From positions 1-64,000 of the forward strand of contig JAUIBR010000008.1 of the NCBI GenBank assembly GCA_030427705.1: a stretch of 64,000 nt of DNA, given 5' to 3'. Shown piece by piece: positions 1 to 7,720 of this stretch. Every line of letters begins with the position of its first letter. The first letter of the stretch is position 1. The DNA comes from a bacterium. GTDB lineage: Bacteria > Myxococcota_A > Bradymonadia > Bradymonadales > Bradymonadaceae. The notes under the pieces were generated by a model. That model saw only the letters and a list, made by a program, of their open reading frames with translations. It did no database searches and was not told where the DNA came from. Both the position numbers and the translations under genes were made by a program.

Positions 1-870
1 CAAGCCCGCGGCGAAGCGTTTATCGCAGGCCTTCTCCCGGATTACTTTCTGGGCGGCGAAAACCTGCCCGAGTTTGGATTCAACGCCTCCTACGCCGAGC
101 TCGCTGGTGACGCCAATGTGGGAATTGCCCCGCATTTCATCCATGCACGGGTAGGCGCCAAACGTTGGTTTTTCGCAAAGAACGGCAGCACCGACGATGC
201 CTTCGTCCTGCCGCCTAGCGACTTCGTTGTGGAGTCTGAGCTGGGCTACACGCTCTGGCTCATCGACGGCGATATCAGTTGGGCACAGCCACATCGAACG
301 ACACAACGACGTGTCCACGGCTTTGGATTTGGCGTTCGTGGAAACCTTGACTGGAGGGCGGATGATTCGGCTTGGGGGATTCCCGGCAACACACGTAATG
401 CACCAGACCAGCTGATTCCACGTGTGCATCAGTGGATGCGATGGGGATGGAAGCCCACGTCCGCATTGCGCCTTCAGTTCAGACAAGAGTTTGGGTGGGC
501 AGACGGCGACGACGACATCACCCGTTCGCGAGTCGGCGGTATGAACGCGTACGTCTCACCCATCGCTGGCGTTCCTTGGGCGGCTTTTCTGGAGTCACGT
601 TTTGTGACCACGCGATTGGCACTTGCCGTCAAGTTGCATGGCGAAAGCGAAGCCGGTGTCGTGGCTGATTTCGGCTACCTATCTGACGTCGACCGCGTCG
701 GTGATTTCGACACGTTCGAAGCCGTCGTCGGGACCGGCATCTTTTACGACGGTCGATACGGCCCCTGGCAGGTGGATTTGATGTTGGGATTCTCGCCCGA
801 TACGGGCTGGCAACGCGTCGAGGCGCCGCTTGTGAGCGGCTACCTCGGCGTTGGTTATGCGTTTCGTTAG
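1..870 (+). CDS. C-terminal part of a putative outer-membrane beta-barrel protein (5' truncated)
   Basis: The frame is open from the first base of the window, so the start lies upstream; the internal GTG at 118 is not a convincing start. The 289 visible residues contain many short alternating hydrophobic/aromatic stretches with Gly and Asp turns (VVESELGYTLWLIDG, GVVADFGYLSDVD, WQVDLMLGFSP). The protein ends in VGYAFR, close to the C-terminal aromatic signal of proteins handed to the BAM complex. I infer an outer-membrane barrel; no specific family was recognised. Its stop codon overlaps the stop of the convergent Bax-inhibitor gene by 4 bases, so no terminator fits between them. Confidence 0.6.
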   Translation, partial: QARGEAFIAGLLPDYFLGGENLPEFGFNASYAELAGDANVGIAPHFIHARVGAKRWFFAKNGSTDDAFVLPPSDFVVESELGYTLWLIDGDISWAQPHRTTQRRVHGFGFGVRGNLDWRADDSAWGIPGNTRNAPDQLIPRVHQWMRWGWKPTSALRLQFRQEFGWADGDDDITRSRVGGMNAYVSPIAGVPWAAFLESRFVTTRLALAVKLHGESEAGVVADFGYLSDVDRVGDFDTFEAVVGTGIFYDGRYGPWQVDLMLGFSPDTGWQRVEAPLVSGYLGVGYAFR

Positions 871-1556
871 TCGCGCGACATGAAGATGCTGAGGATGTAC
901 CAGAAGAGCAACGCGACCGACGAGAACAACGCCAACGACGCAGCAACGTGTTGGGTCGTGTGGTAGTGGTGCAGGATGTTTGACGTTTGGTACAGGATGT
1001 ATCCCGACGCCAGAAGCACCATCACAAACGAGAAGATCACGCCCAGCCCGAAGCCGAAGAGGATCGACGCTGCGATCGCTGCCATCGCCGCCAAACCTGC
1101 CGCGACAAGGAACCCTCGCAGGAACGAGAAGTCCTTCTTAGTCACAAAGACGAAGACCGTTAAGCCCGCAAAAACAATGCCTGTCACCAAGCCAGCTGCG
1201 GGGATCACGCTCGCGTCTGAGTAGTTTGCAGCGATGAACAACAGCGGCACGAAGAGCACCGCTTCCGCAATCACGTAGCCGATGAGACCAACGTATTGAA
1301 TCGCGGGATTCGTTTCCTGATGGGCCAACCAGTCTGCGCCCCAACCAACGATCATGAAGGCGCCCAATACCAGGAGCCAGTTCACGCTGAGCATCATCTC
1401 AGCCATCGGAGCTGCAAGTCCGGAGCTGAAGATTGCAACTTCAAGGCCGACGAAGGCCAAAATGGCGGCGCCGAGGTGTGCGTAGGTCCGCCGGATAAAG
1501 CCGATGCGATCATCGAGGCTTTGACTTGATACGCTGTGCATTTCGCCTTGGTACAT
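867..1556 (-). CDS. Bax inhibitor-1/YccA family membrane protein
   Basis: The 229 residues hold about seven hydrophobic segments after a short polar N-terminus, the layout and length of the Bax inhibitor-1 (TMBIM) family of inner-membrane calcium/proton-linked channels. The C-terminal pair of helices aligns by eye with Bacillus YetJ: GYILYQTSNI matches the YILYD segment, and LALFSSVALLF matches the LYLD segment. The two aspartates of the family's di-aspartyl pH sensor (D171 and D195 in YetJ) are replaced here by Gln190 and Ser213. Proton gating may therefore differ or be absent. The gene is divergent from the MBL gene across a 303-base region. The family call is firm; the role is unknown. Confidence 0.9.
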   Translation of the reverse strand: MYQGEMHSVSSQSLDDRIGFIRRTYAHLGAAILAFVGLEVAIFSSGLAAPMAEMMLSVNWLLVLGAFMIVGWGADWLAHQETNPAIQYVGLIGYVIAEAVLFVPLLFIAANYSDASVIPAAGLVTGIVFAGLTVFVFVTKKDFSFLRGFLVAAGLAAMAAIAASILFGFGLGVIFSFVMVLLASGYILYQTSNILHHYHTTQHVAASLALFSSVALLFWYILSIFMSRD

Positions 1557-1859
1557 ACTGCTTTTCCTTTACTGAAAGTTAACGTTCCAGGTCTTTCTCG
1601 CGGCTAATCTAGGCGCGCCGTCGAAGACGTCCAGAAAACCCAAAACACATGTCATACATTCCCAGCAAGGTACTGGCAGCACGATCCGTTGTCCAATGCA
1701 TCAGACCGGAACAGTCAACTGTTCGATTTTGGAACAGTCGGCCCGATGCCTATTGGGTCGAAAATGCCTGACTGCCTTTGAAATCAACAGGATCCAAGAA
1801 ACTTCCAAACTTGGCACCGCACTTGAAATGTCGTTGTTCCGTTACACACGGAGGACACC
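1557..1859. promoter_or_regulatory. Divergent intergenic region with a GAACAGT palindrome
   Basis: This gap separates the Bax-inhibitor gene (minus) from the MBL gene (plus) and must carry both promoters. It contains an inverted repeat, GAACAGT-CA-ACTGTTC, at 1709-1724, and a third GAACAGT half-site at 1732-1738, 23 bases after the first. That arrangement suits a dimeric repressor or activator. A strong ribosome binding site, GGAGG (1850-1854), lies five bases before the MBL start. I see no convincing -35/-10 pair and no open frame of note. Confidence 0.45.
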
Positions 1860-2726
1860 ATGAGCGACATGCACATCACACTTTGGGGAACGCGAGGCAG
1901 CATTCCCGTCTTCGGATCCGACTTCATGCGACACGGCGGGTCAACCACCTGCATCGAGATCGAGTTCGATTCACCCTCGGAAGGCACGCCGGAGCGCGTG
2001 GTTATTGACCTTGGTACGGGTTGCGTAGGTCTCGGCCGCGAGCGTGACAATTGGTCGAATACGCTCGTCCTACAGACCCATCTGCATTGGGACCACATCC
2101 AGGGGTTCCCGTTCTTTGCGCCACTCTTCCGCCCCGATGCGAAGTTTGAGTTCTGGTCGGTAGACCGCGACCAGAAGACGATGCGAGAGGTCTTGGCTGA
2201 ACAGATGACCGCGCCGACATTCCCAGTCCCCATCGATATTCTTCCGGCTGACCTGACGTTCAAATCGCTGAAGCAGAAAGGCAGCCAAACCATCGGCGAG
2301 CTCACCATCATGTGGGACGAAGTTTGGCACCCGTCGGGTAGCACCATGTGGCGTCTGGAGTATCGTGGAAGCTCGTTTGTATTCACTGGTGACGTCGAAT
2401 TGCGCCAGGGAAGCTTCGACACCGTCAAGCACATGGCCTGCGACGCAGATGTGCTGCTCATGGATGCCCAGTACTTCCCCGAAGAGTACGCAACGCGAGA
2501 GGGTTGGGGGCATTCCACGCCACTTGATGCGCTCGATGTTGCCGACCAGGCAAACGTTGGGCATCTCATCCTGACCCATCACGATCCAAGCCACACCGAC
2601 GACCGGCTCGCCCAGAAACTGCGCCTCGCGCGGCGCCTCGCCCCCGCTGGGCTGACCGTTGACCTGGCCTTCGACCGAATGACACTCACGCTCGGAACCG
2701 AAGAGGCTGTGCCCTATGCGTCGTAA
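1860..2726 (+). CDS. MBL-fold metallo-hydrolase
   Basis: Metallo-beta-lactamase fold hydrolase of 288 residues. The metal-binding HxHxDH motif is HLHWDH at residues 74-79. Further metal ligands are expected in TGDVE and in the distal LTHHDPSH segment. The N-terminal TLWGTRGSIPVFG resembles the RNase Z / class II phosphodiesterase / PhnP-like branch (Lactamase_B_2), so a phosphodiester substrate is plausible but not shown. GGAGG five bases upstream fixes the ATG. The last 11 bases overlap the next gene, an activator with a GAF sensor domain, so the two are probably co-translated. The hydrolase may make or destroy the ligand of that sensor; this is inference. Confidence 0.85.
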   Translation: MSDMHITLWGTRGSIPVFGSDFMRHGGSTTCIEIEFDSPSEGTPERVVIDLGTGCVGLGRERDNWSNTLVLQTHLHWDHIQGFPFFAPLFRPDAKFEFWSVDRDQKTMREVLAEQMTAPTFPVPIDILPADLTFKSLKQKGSQTIGELTIMWDEVWHPSGSTMWRLEYRGSSFVFTGDVELRQGSFDTVKHMACDADVLLMDAQYFPEEYATREGWGHSTPLDALDVADQANVGHLILTHHDPSHTDDRLAQKLRLARRLAPAGLTVDLAFDRMTLTLGTEEAVPYAS

Positions 2727-4269
2727 AGGAACGGCAGTGCGCCAGACGGACAATCAGGATAGAGTGAGCGCTACCCCAATTGTCAGCCTACTTCAGCGCT
2801 CTATGAAGAAGTCCATGTTCGGCTCGCTCGGCGAGCTAACTCAAAAGGAAGTCAGCGCCGAGCAACTGCTATCACGTATCGTCGATGTGATGGCTGCCGA
2901 GCTGCATGCTGACCGAGCGACCATCTACTGGCTGGATCGAAGGGAAAACGAGCTAGTGAGCGTGGTTGCGCACCTGCCCGAGATCGACGCCATTCGAGTT
3001 CCCGTTTCCCAAGGCGTAGCGGGGTATGTTGCGCGATCCAATAAGGTCGTGAACATCAAGGAAGCCGGCGAGGATGTGCGGTTCTGGCCTAGTATCGACG
3101 ACGAGACGGGCTATCGAACACATTCGATGCTCGCAGGTCCGATCGTTGACGATATCGGACGCGTTGTCGGCGTCGTTCAGTTTCTCAACAAACAAAACGG
3201 TGAGTTCGGCGACGCTGACGAAGAGAAGCTTGAGGAGTTGGCGGCGCAAGCGTCACTGCTTCTGCGCGAGACCACCCTGAGTCGCAGACCCAAGTACATC
3301 AACCGCGAAACGACCGAGTTTCCGGCGCTGGTTCCTCAGGAGAATTTCAACAAGGTTGTGGGCTCGAGCCCGGCGATGCGCCTGGTCTATCAGCGTATTC
3401 ACAAGGTGGCTCCCACGGATGCAACGGTGCTGTTCCTTGGAGAATCGGGCACCGGAAAGACGTTGCTGGCGCGGACGGTCCACCACAACTCGGACCGAGC
3501 AAACAAGCCGTTCGTGCATGTTGATTGTACGACGCTGCCGCAAAACCTCATCGAGAACGAGCTCTTCGGGCACGAGAAGGGCGCATATACAGGCGCGTCG
3601 ACGAAGGCCATCGGAAAGGTCGAGGCCGCCGACGGTGGTACGCTCTTCTTGGACGAGGTCGGCGATTTGCCGCTCGCCGTGCAGGGCAAACTGCTGAATC
3701 TTCTGCAGGGGCGTGAGTTTTCCCGTGTAGGTTCGAATGAGACGCGGACTGCAGATGTGCGTTTCGTCGCTGCCACCAACCGCGACCTGGAGACGTTGGT
3801 TGCGGAAGGGCGATTCCGGGAAGACCTCTACTATCGCCTGCGTGTTGTGCAGATCGATGTTCCGCCGCTTCGCGCAAGGGGCCGCGACGATCTTGTGCAG
3901 TTGATCAATCACTTTGTCGACCAAGCTTCACGCCGTCACCGAAATCCGATCAAGTCGCTCTCTGCGGAAGCACTCGATGCGCTTGTCGACCATTCATGGC
4001 CTGGCAATGTACGTGAGCTCGAGAACTGCTTGGAGGCCGCGGTCATCTTCGCCGATTCGGTGATTCAGAAAGGTGACCTGACGTTGACGCGGCGCGCTCA
4101 TGCGTCGCGCAGTGAGTTTGAGGACATGCCGTCCTTGGAGGATCTTGAGGCTCGATATATCGAGCATGTGCTGAGGGTTCACGATGGTAATCGGACCCAT
4201 GCTGCTGAAACCCTTGGCATTGGGCGCAATACGCTGCTTCGAAAGATGAAGTCGTACGGCATCGACTAA
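2716..4269 (+). CDS. GAF-domain sigma-54-dependent transcriptional activator
   Basis: Enhancer-binding protein of 517 residues in the usual order: GAF sensor (about 45-185), AAA+ sigma-54 interaction domain (about 212-440) and Fis-type helix-turn-helix (about 475-517). Walker A is GESGTGKT (242-249) and Walker B is FLDE (311-314). The sigma-54 contact loop reads GAYTGA (289-294) instead of GAFTGA, a conservative Phe-to-Tyr change. There is no receiver domain, so control is probably through a small molecule bound by the GAF domain. The ATG at 2716 overlaps the MBL gene; a GTG at 2737, six bases after AAGGAA, is an equally good start. Target promoters are unknown. Confidence 0.92.
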   Translation: MRRKGTAVRQTDNQDRVSATPIVSLLQRSMKKSMFGSLGELTQKEVSAEQLLSRIVDVMAAELHADRATIYWLDRRENELVSVVAHLPEIDAIRVPVSQGVAGYVARSNKVVNIKEAGEDVRFWPSIDDETGYRTHSMLAGPIVDDIGRVVGVVQFLNKQNGEFGDADEEKLEELAAQASLLLRETTLSRRPKYINRETTEFPALVPQENFNKVVGSSPAMRLVYQRIHKVAPTDATVLFLGESGTGKTLLARTVHHNSDRANKPFVHVDCTTLPQNLIENELFGHEKGAYTGASTKAIGKVEAADGGTLFLDEVGDLPLAVQGKLLNLLQGREFSRVGSNETRTADVRFVAATNRDLETLVAEGRFREDLYYRLRVVQIDVPPLRARGRDDLVQLINHFVDQASRRHRNPIKSLSAEALDALVDHSWPGNVRELENCLEAAVIFADSVIQKGDLTLTRRAHASRSEFEDMPSLEDLEARYIEHVLRVHDGNRTHAAETLGIGRNTLLRKMKSYGID

Positions 4270-4324
4270 GCTGCTTTTTCTGTGATATTTTGCCTGCTCT
4301 ACACAAAGCAAAGCGAGCGAGATC

Positions 4325-4972
4325 ATGGAGCCGACCATCCAGAATCCACATGGCCTAAGTATGTTTGGGTCGTGTGTCGTCTATGTTGATCCCGATTACT
4401 GCACGGTCGATTTTGCGGTGACCCGCATTGCTGCAAAGCCAGACGATGCGGCGAAGGCAACAAGTCAGGCTGCGAGCGCGGTCGCTGGCTTCCTAAAGGC
4501 CTCACAAATTGAACAGCGGAATTTTCGCCAGTCGCGTACCGAGATTCACATTCGTGACGGGCAGTACATCGCTGAGATACGATTCAACCTGACGATCGAT
4601 AATCTGGATAAAGTCGAAGCTATCTTGGTAGGCGTCATCAACGCCGGAGCCAACGATGTTCGCAAGGTGCGCTATCGCTCGAATCGGTTGCGGGATTCGC
4701 GCACTGAGGCTCGACAGGGTGCGTTCTTGGCGGCATTGAAGAAGGCCGAAATCATGGCCGAGGCCGCGGGAGTAAAGGTCGGACGCGTCATCCACGTCGA
4801 AGAATTGGAGGTCGATGACCTTGAAGCACTTGAAGAGGGAGACGACTTCCAAACCTCCGGTGCGGTGAACCCGAACACCATTGTCGTGGGCGCAGCCGTG
4901 CGTGTTTCGTTCACGATCAAAGGCGGCAAAACAGCCGCTGCAACCGGTCAATTCGTCGCTTTTGACCCTTGA
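4325..4972 (+). CDS. SIMPL domain-containing protein (DUF541)
   Basis: The 215 residues match the SIMPL/DUF541 pattern. An N-terminal region begins with a GxxxVYVDPD-like strand and contains the alternating VDFAV and DAAKATSQAASAV segments. A middle region follows with the FRQSRTEIHI and EIRFNLTIDNLDK strands. The C-terminal helix GAFLAALKKAEIMAEAAGVKVGRV is the most diagnostic part. Family members are usually exported, but no signal peptide is visible here, so this copy may be cytoplasmic. It lies 55 bases after the sigma-54 activator on the same strand and may be read through from it. Biochemical role unknown. Confidence 0.8.
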   Translation: MEPTIQNPHGLSMFGSCVVYVDPDYCTVDFAVTRIAAKPDDAAKATSQAASAVAGFLKASQIEQRNFRQSRTEIHIRDGQYIAEIRFNLTIDNLDKVEAILVGVINAGANDVRKVRYRSNRLRDSRTEARQGAFLAALKKAEIMAEAAGVKVGRVIHVEELEVDDLEALEEGDDFQTSGAVNPNTIVVGAAVRVSFTIKGGKTAAATGQFVAFDP

Positions 4973-5063
4973 AATGAAGAAATCTGATCGCTGACTGAGT
5001 GGTCGTTTTCTAGCGTTTTTCCAATACTTATAGTGACTTGGGTTGGGTTGTTGTGACGTTCGG

Positions 5064-5092
5064 TTGACAATTCGGGGTCGAAACGGTATTCG
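5064..5092 (+). promoter_or_regulatory. Candidate sigma-70-type promoter for pssA
   Basis: A perfect -35 box, TTGACA (5064-5069), is followed after exactly 17 bases by TATTCG (5087-5092), a weak -10. It lies 50 bases before the pssA start, in the 169-base gap after the SIMPL gene. The -35 and spacing are good; the -10 is poor, so this remains a candidate. Confidence 0.4.
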
Positions 5093-5141
5093 TGGGGGCT
5101 GTACGCGGCCGCAAATGAATATGCGGTCGGCCGGAGAATTC

Positions 5142-5924
5142 ATGGATCTGAGTAAAGCAAAATATCTGGCACCAAACTCCCTGACGCTCACCAGCGTTTT
5201 TTGTGGGATGGCGAGCATCAACCTTTCGGCAACGAGTTCGGACCCGAAAGACATGATGCTGGCTGCGTGGCTTCTGGTTGTCGCAATGGTGTGTGATGCG
5301 CTCGATGGGCGCGTCGCTCGAATGACCAAAGCCGAGAGTGACCTTGGTGTTCAACTAGACAGCCTCGCCGACATGGTGAGCTTCGGTATCGCTCCGGCCA
5401 TGCTCCTGTATTCCTGGGGTATGAAGCAGTTCGGCCTTCTGGGATTGTTCTTCGCCTTTATCTTTGCGGGTTGCACAGCACTTCGCCTCGCGCGCTTCAA
5501 TGTGATGGCGAACGAGCACGAAGGCGTGATGAAGTACTTCCTTGGCTTGCCATCGCCGCTGGCGGCAGGGACGGTTGTCTCGGTTGTCCTGGCCCACATC
5601 TCGGTAACAGGTCACGCCACAACAGGTGCTGGAGCCAGTGTTGCTGCTATGGCCGCACTTCTGGGTGCCTTGATGGTCAGCAATATTCGCTATCGTACCT
5701 TCAAAGACGTCAATTTCCGCGGCCGTGCCGGTTTGGCTCTTGTCGCCCTTAGCGCAGTGGCTGTCGGTGTGGGAATCGCGCTGAAGCCTAGTGTCGCCTT
5801 CGTCATCCTGATGGTCTTGTACATCTTCATCGGCATCATTGGCGGTGTCGTTAACTGGAGCCGCGCCATCCTTGGCGAAGACGTCGCATACGACGACGAA
5901 GAATGGGCTCACGACGAAGACTAG
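5142..5924 (+). CDS. pssA: CDP-diacylglycerol--serine O-phosphatidyltransferase
   Basis: Integral membrane enzyme that makes phosphatidylserine from CDP-diacylglycerol and serine, the first step to phosphatidylethanolamine. The CDP-alcohol phosphotransferase signature is complete: D52, D55-G56, A59-R60, G69, D73 and D77 fall in the D-x2-DG-x2-AR-x8-G-x3-D-x3-D spacing. Several hydrophobic helices follow, and the acidic tail (DDEEWAHDED) is presumably cytoplasmic. The frame is open further upstream to 5043, but the ATG at 5142 has GGAG five bases before it and gives a family-like N-terminus (260 residues). A phosphatidylglycerol-type product cannot be excluded by motif alone, but length and N-terminus favour PssA. 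Confidence 0.85.
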   Translation: MDLSKAKYLAPNSLTLTSVFCGMASINLSATSSDPKDMMLAAWLLVVAMVCDALDGRVARMTKAESDLGVQLDSLADMVSFGIAPAMLLYSWGMKQFGLLGLFFAFIFAGCTALRLARFNVMANEHEGVMKYFLGLPSPLAAGTVVSVVLAHISVTGHATTGAGASVAAMAALLGALMVSNIRYRTFKDVNFRGRAGLALVALSAVAVGVGIALKPSVAFVILMVLYIFIGIIGGVVNWSRAILGEDVAYDDEEWAHDED

Positions 5925-5948
5925 TGCCTTCGCAGTAGGAAAGATTCC

Positions 5949-6272
5949 TTGGACATCTTGCAAAAGTCTTATCGCATCATCGCGATTCGTGCCGGTGTGT
6001 CGCTATTGTTATTCATCGGGTTTGTTATCGCGGCTGTGATTGCGGTCGTTTCGGATGACACGGGCTCGCTCAGCGGGATTGTATTGGTCGGCGCAGTGTC
6101 GATCCTTGTGCTCCCGCGCTATACGGTGCCTCCGGGCTTCAAGCCTGAGTCTGGCGAGCAGCGCGAGATGTGGACCAAAATGTCCCGAATGCGCCTGTGG
6201 CTGGCCTATGTCCGCGCCGCGTACATCGCCACGGCCGTCTTCATCGTCCTAGGCCTTCCGGAGCTAGTTTGA
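5949..6272 (+). CDS. Small hypothetical membrane protein
   Basis: 107 residues with a TTG start placed six bases after AGGAAA. Hydrophobic segments lie at about residues 14-35 and 38-57 and again near the C-terminus (LAYVRAAYIATAVFIVLGL), suggesting three membrane helices around a short charged loop (GFKPESGEQREMW). No family was recognised. The stop TGA (6270-6272) overlaps the TTG start of the next gene, a thioredoxin-fold lipoprotein, so the two are probably translationally coupled and may act together in the envelope; this is inference. Confidence 0.6.
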   Translation: MDILQKSYRIIAIRAGVSLLLFIGFVIAAVIAVVSDDTGSLSGIVLVGAVSILVLPRYTVPPGFKPESGEQREMWTKMSRMRLWLAYVRAAYIATAVFIVLGLPELV

Positions 6273-7720
6273 AGTACCTTGTTTTGCTTGCGGTCCTTCT
6301 GACCGCATCGTGCGCCACTACGGATGAGGCCGCACAGGACGCCCCGCTTTCGTACAATCAATGCACCTCAGATGCTGTTCAGAAGGTCTTGACCTTCTGT
6401 GCTTCACCGAAGGTTGCGGCGCAGTCGGCTGAGTTGTTCAAAACGCATGAGATGCGCGTTCAAGGCGCATCAGGTGACAGTCTTGGACCTGTGCCGGTTG
6501 GTGATTCGCCCACCTTGGGCCCAGACGATGCACCCGTGACCATCGTCATGTTCACGGACCTGCAGTGCCCATTCTGCGCGAAAGCTCACCAAGAGATTAA
6601 AGCGGTTATCGATAACCGACCGCAGGACGTTCGTTTGGTGTTCAAGCACACCCCACTACCGTTCCATCAGGATGCAGTTCCAGCTGCCGTCGGCGCGATT
6701 GCAGCTGGCGAACAGGGTAAGTTCTGGGAGTTCGCGGAGCTCGCCTACGCACATCAAGATGCGTTAGCAATCCCGCAACTTCCGGTCTACGCCGAAGAGT
6801 TGGGATTGGACGTCGAGAAGTTCAAGAAGGCTTTCGAGACCGAAAAGTCTCTAGATCCCGTCCGCACGGACATGGAACTCGCACATTCGTTAGGCGTGCG
6901 CGGAACCCCGACGTTCTTCATCAACGGGAAGCGGGCAGTAGGTGCTCTGACACAAGACGAACTCAATGCAGCGATCGAAGAACAACTCCAGTTTCGCCAG
7001 AAACTCGTTGATAGCGGAGTCGAAAGCGCGGACCTCTATTGGCGCCTGGCAACGCTGAACTTCGAGGCCCTGCCTCAAGAGCCAGCAGCCGAACCCGAAC
7101 CCGAACCAGAGGGTCCAGCGGTTGTGTTTGTGCCAACAGCCGGTGCGCCGTCGATTGGGGCCAAACCTGACGAAGCGTTGGTGACTATCGTCGAGTTCTC
7201 CGACTTCGAGTGTCCGTACTGCCGACAGGGAGCCGAGATCATGAAGGCCTTGGTCAAGAAGTACCCAAAAGAAGTGCGCGTGGTTTATCGACACTATCCG
7301 TTGGACTTTCACCCAGGTGCGCTACCAGCGGCGGTGATCTCGACGTTGGCTGAAGAGAAGGGCGTGTTTTGGGCATTTCACGACGCGGTGTTTGCGACTG
7401 AAACGGAGCTCACCGGTGATGTCCTATTGAAGATTGCCGAGGGCGTTGGCATTTCGAAGGCCGAGGTCGAGAAGCGACTTAAGGACCAGGCAGCAGCGGA
7501 ATACGTGCAGAAGGACATGGCGCTGGCCAAAGAGGTTGGCGTCGAAGGAACCCCATCATTCTATGTGAATGGTATTCGGATTGGCGGAGCACTTCCGGTG
7601 GAAGTGTTTTCCGGCCTCATCGATGAGCAGATTCAGATCGCGAAACAGGTTCGTGACGACAAGAAAGTGAAAGGCGAAGCGTTGTACAAGGCGATGGTCG
7701 AGACCAACTCGAACCTCTAG
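6269..7720 (+). CDS. Lipoprotein with two tandem DsbA-like thioredoxin domains
   Basis: The frame is open upstream, but a TTG at 6269 overlapping the previous stop, with GGAG at 6260-6263, gives a clean lipoprotein signal (KYLVLLAVLLTASC, modified Cys15). The mature protein carries two DsbA/Thioredoxin_4-type domains. The first has CPFC at 100-103 and cis-proline loop GTPTFF. The second has CPYC at 315-318 and cis-proline loop GTPSFY. They are joined by a Glu/Pro linker (EPAAEPEPEPEGP). Both active sites are intact, so two thiol-disulfide centres sit on one lipid-anchored chain. Likely role is disulfide formation or isomerisation in the periplasm; no DsbB/DsbD partner is visible, though the coupled upstream membrane protein is a candidate. 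Confidence 0.88.
   Translation: MKYLVLLAVLLTASCATTDEAAQDAPLSYNQCTSDAVQKVLTFCASPKVAAQSAELFKTHEMRVQGASGDSLGPVPVGDSPTLGPDDAPVTIVMFTDLQCPFCAKAHQEIKAVIDNRPQDVRLVFKHTPLPFHQDAVPAAVGAIAAGEQGKFWEFAELAYAHQDALAIPQLPVYAEELGLDVEKFKKAFETEKSLDPVRTDMELAHSLGVRGTPTFFINGKRAVGALTQDELNAAIEEQLQFRQKLVDSGVESADLYWRLATLNFEALPQEPAAEPEPEPEGPAVVFVPTAGAPSIGAKPDEALVTIVEFSDFECPYCRQGAEIMKALVKKYPKEVRVVYRHYPLDFHPGALPAAVISTLAEEKGVFWAFHDAVFATETELTGDVLLKIAEGVGISKAEVEKRLKDQAAAEYVQKDMALAKEVGVEGTPSFYVNGIRIGGALPVEVFSGLIDEQIQIAKQVRDDKKVKGEALYKAMVETNSNL

Noticed and set aside
1709-1738. LexA box
   Set aside because: GAAC and GTTC are eight bases apart, not the four of the GAAC-N4-GTTC boxes, and the gene pair has no SOS link.
2070-2753. 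A 227-residue minus-strand frame
   Set aside because: Antisense to the MBL gene and start of the activator; no ribosome site, no recognisable motifs.
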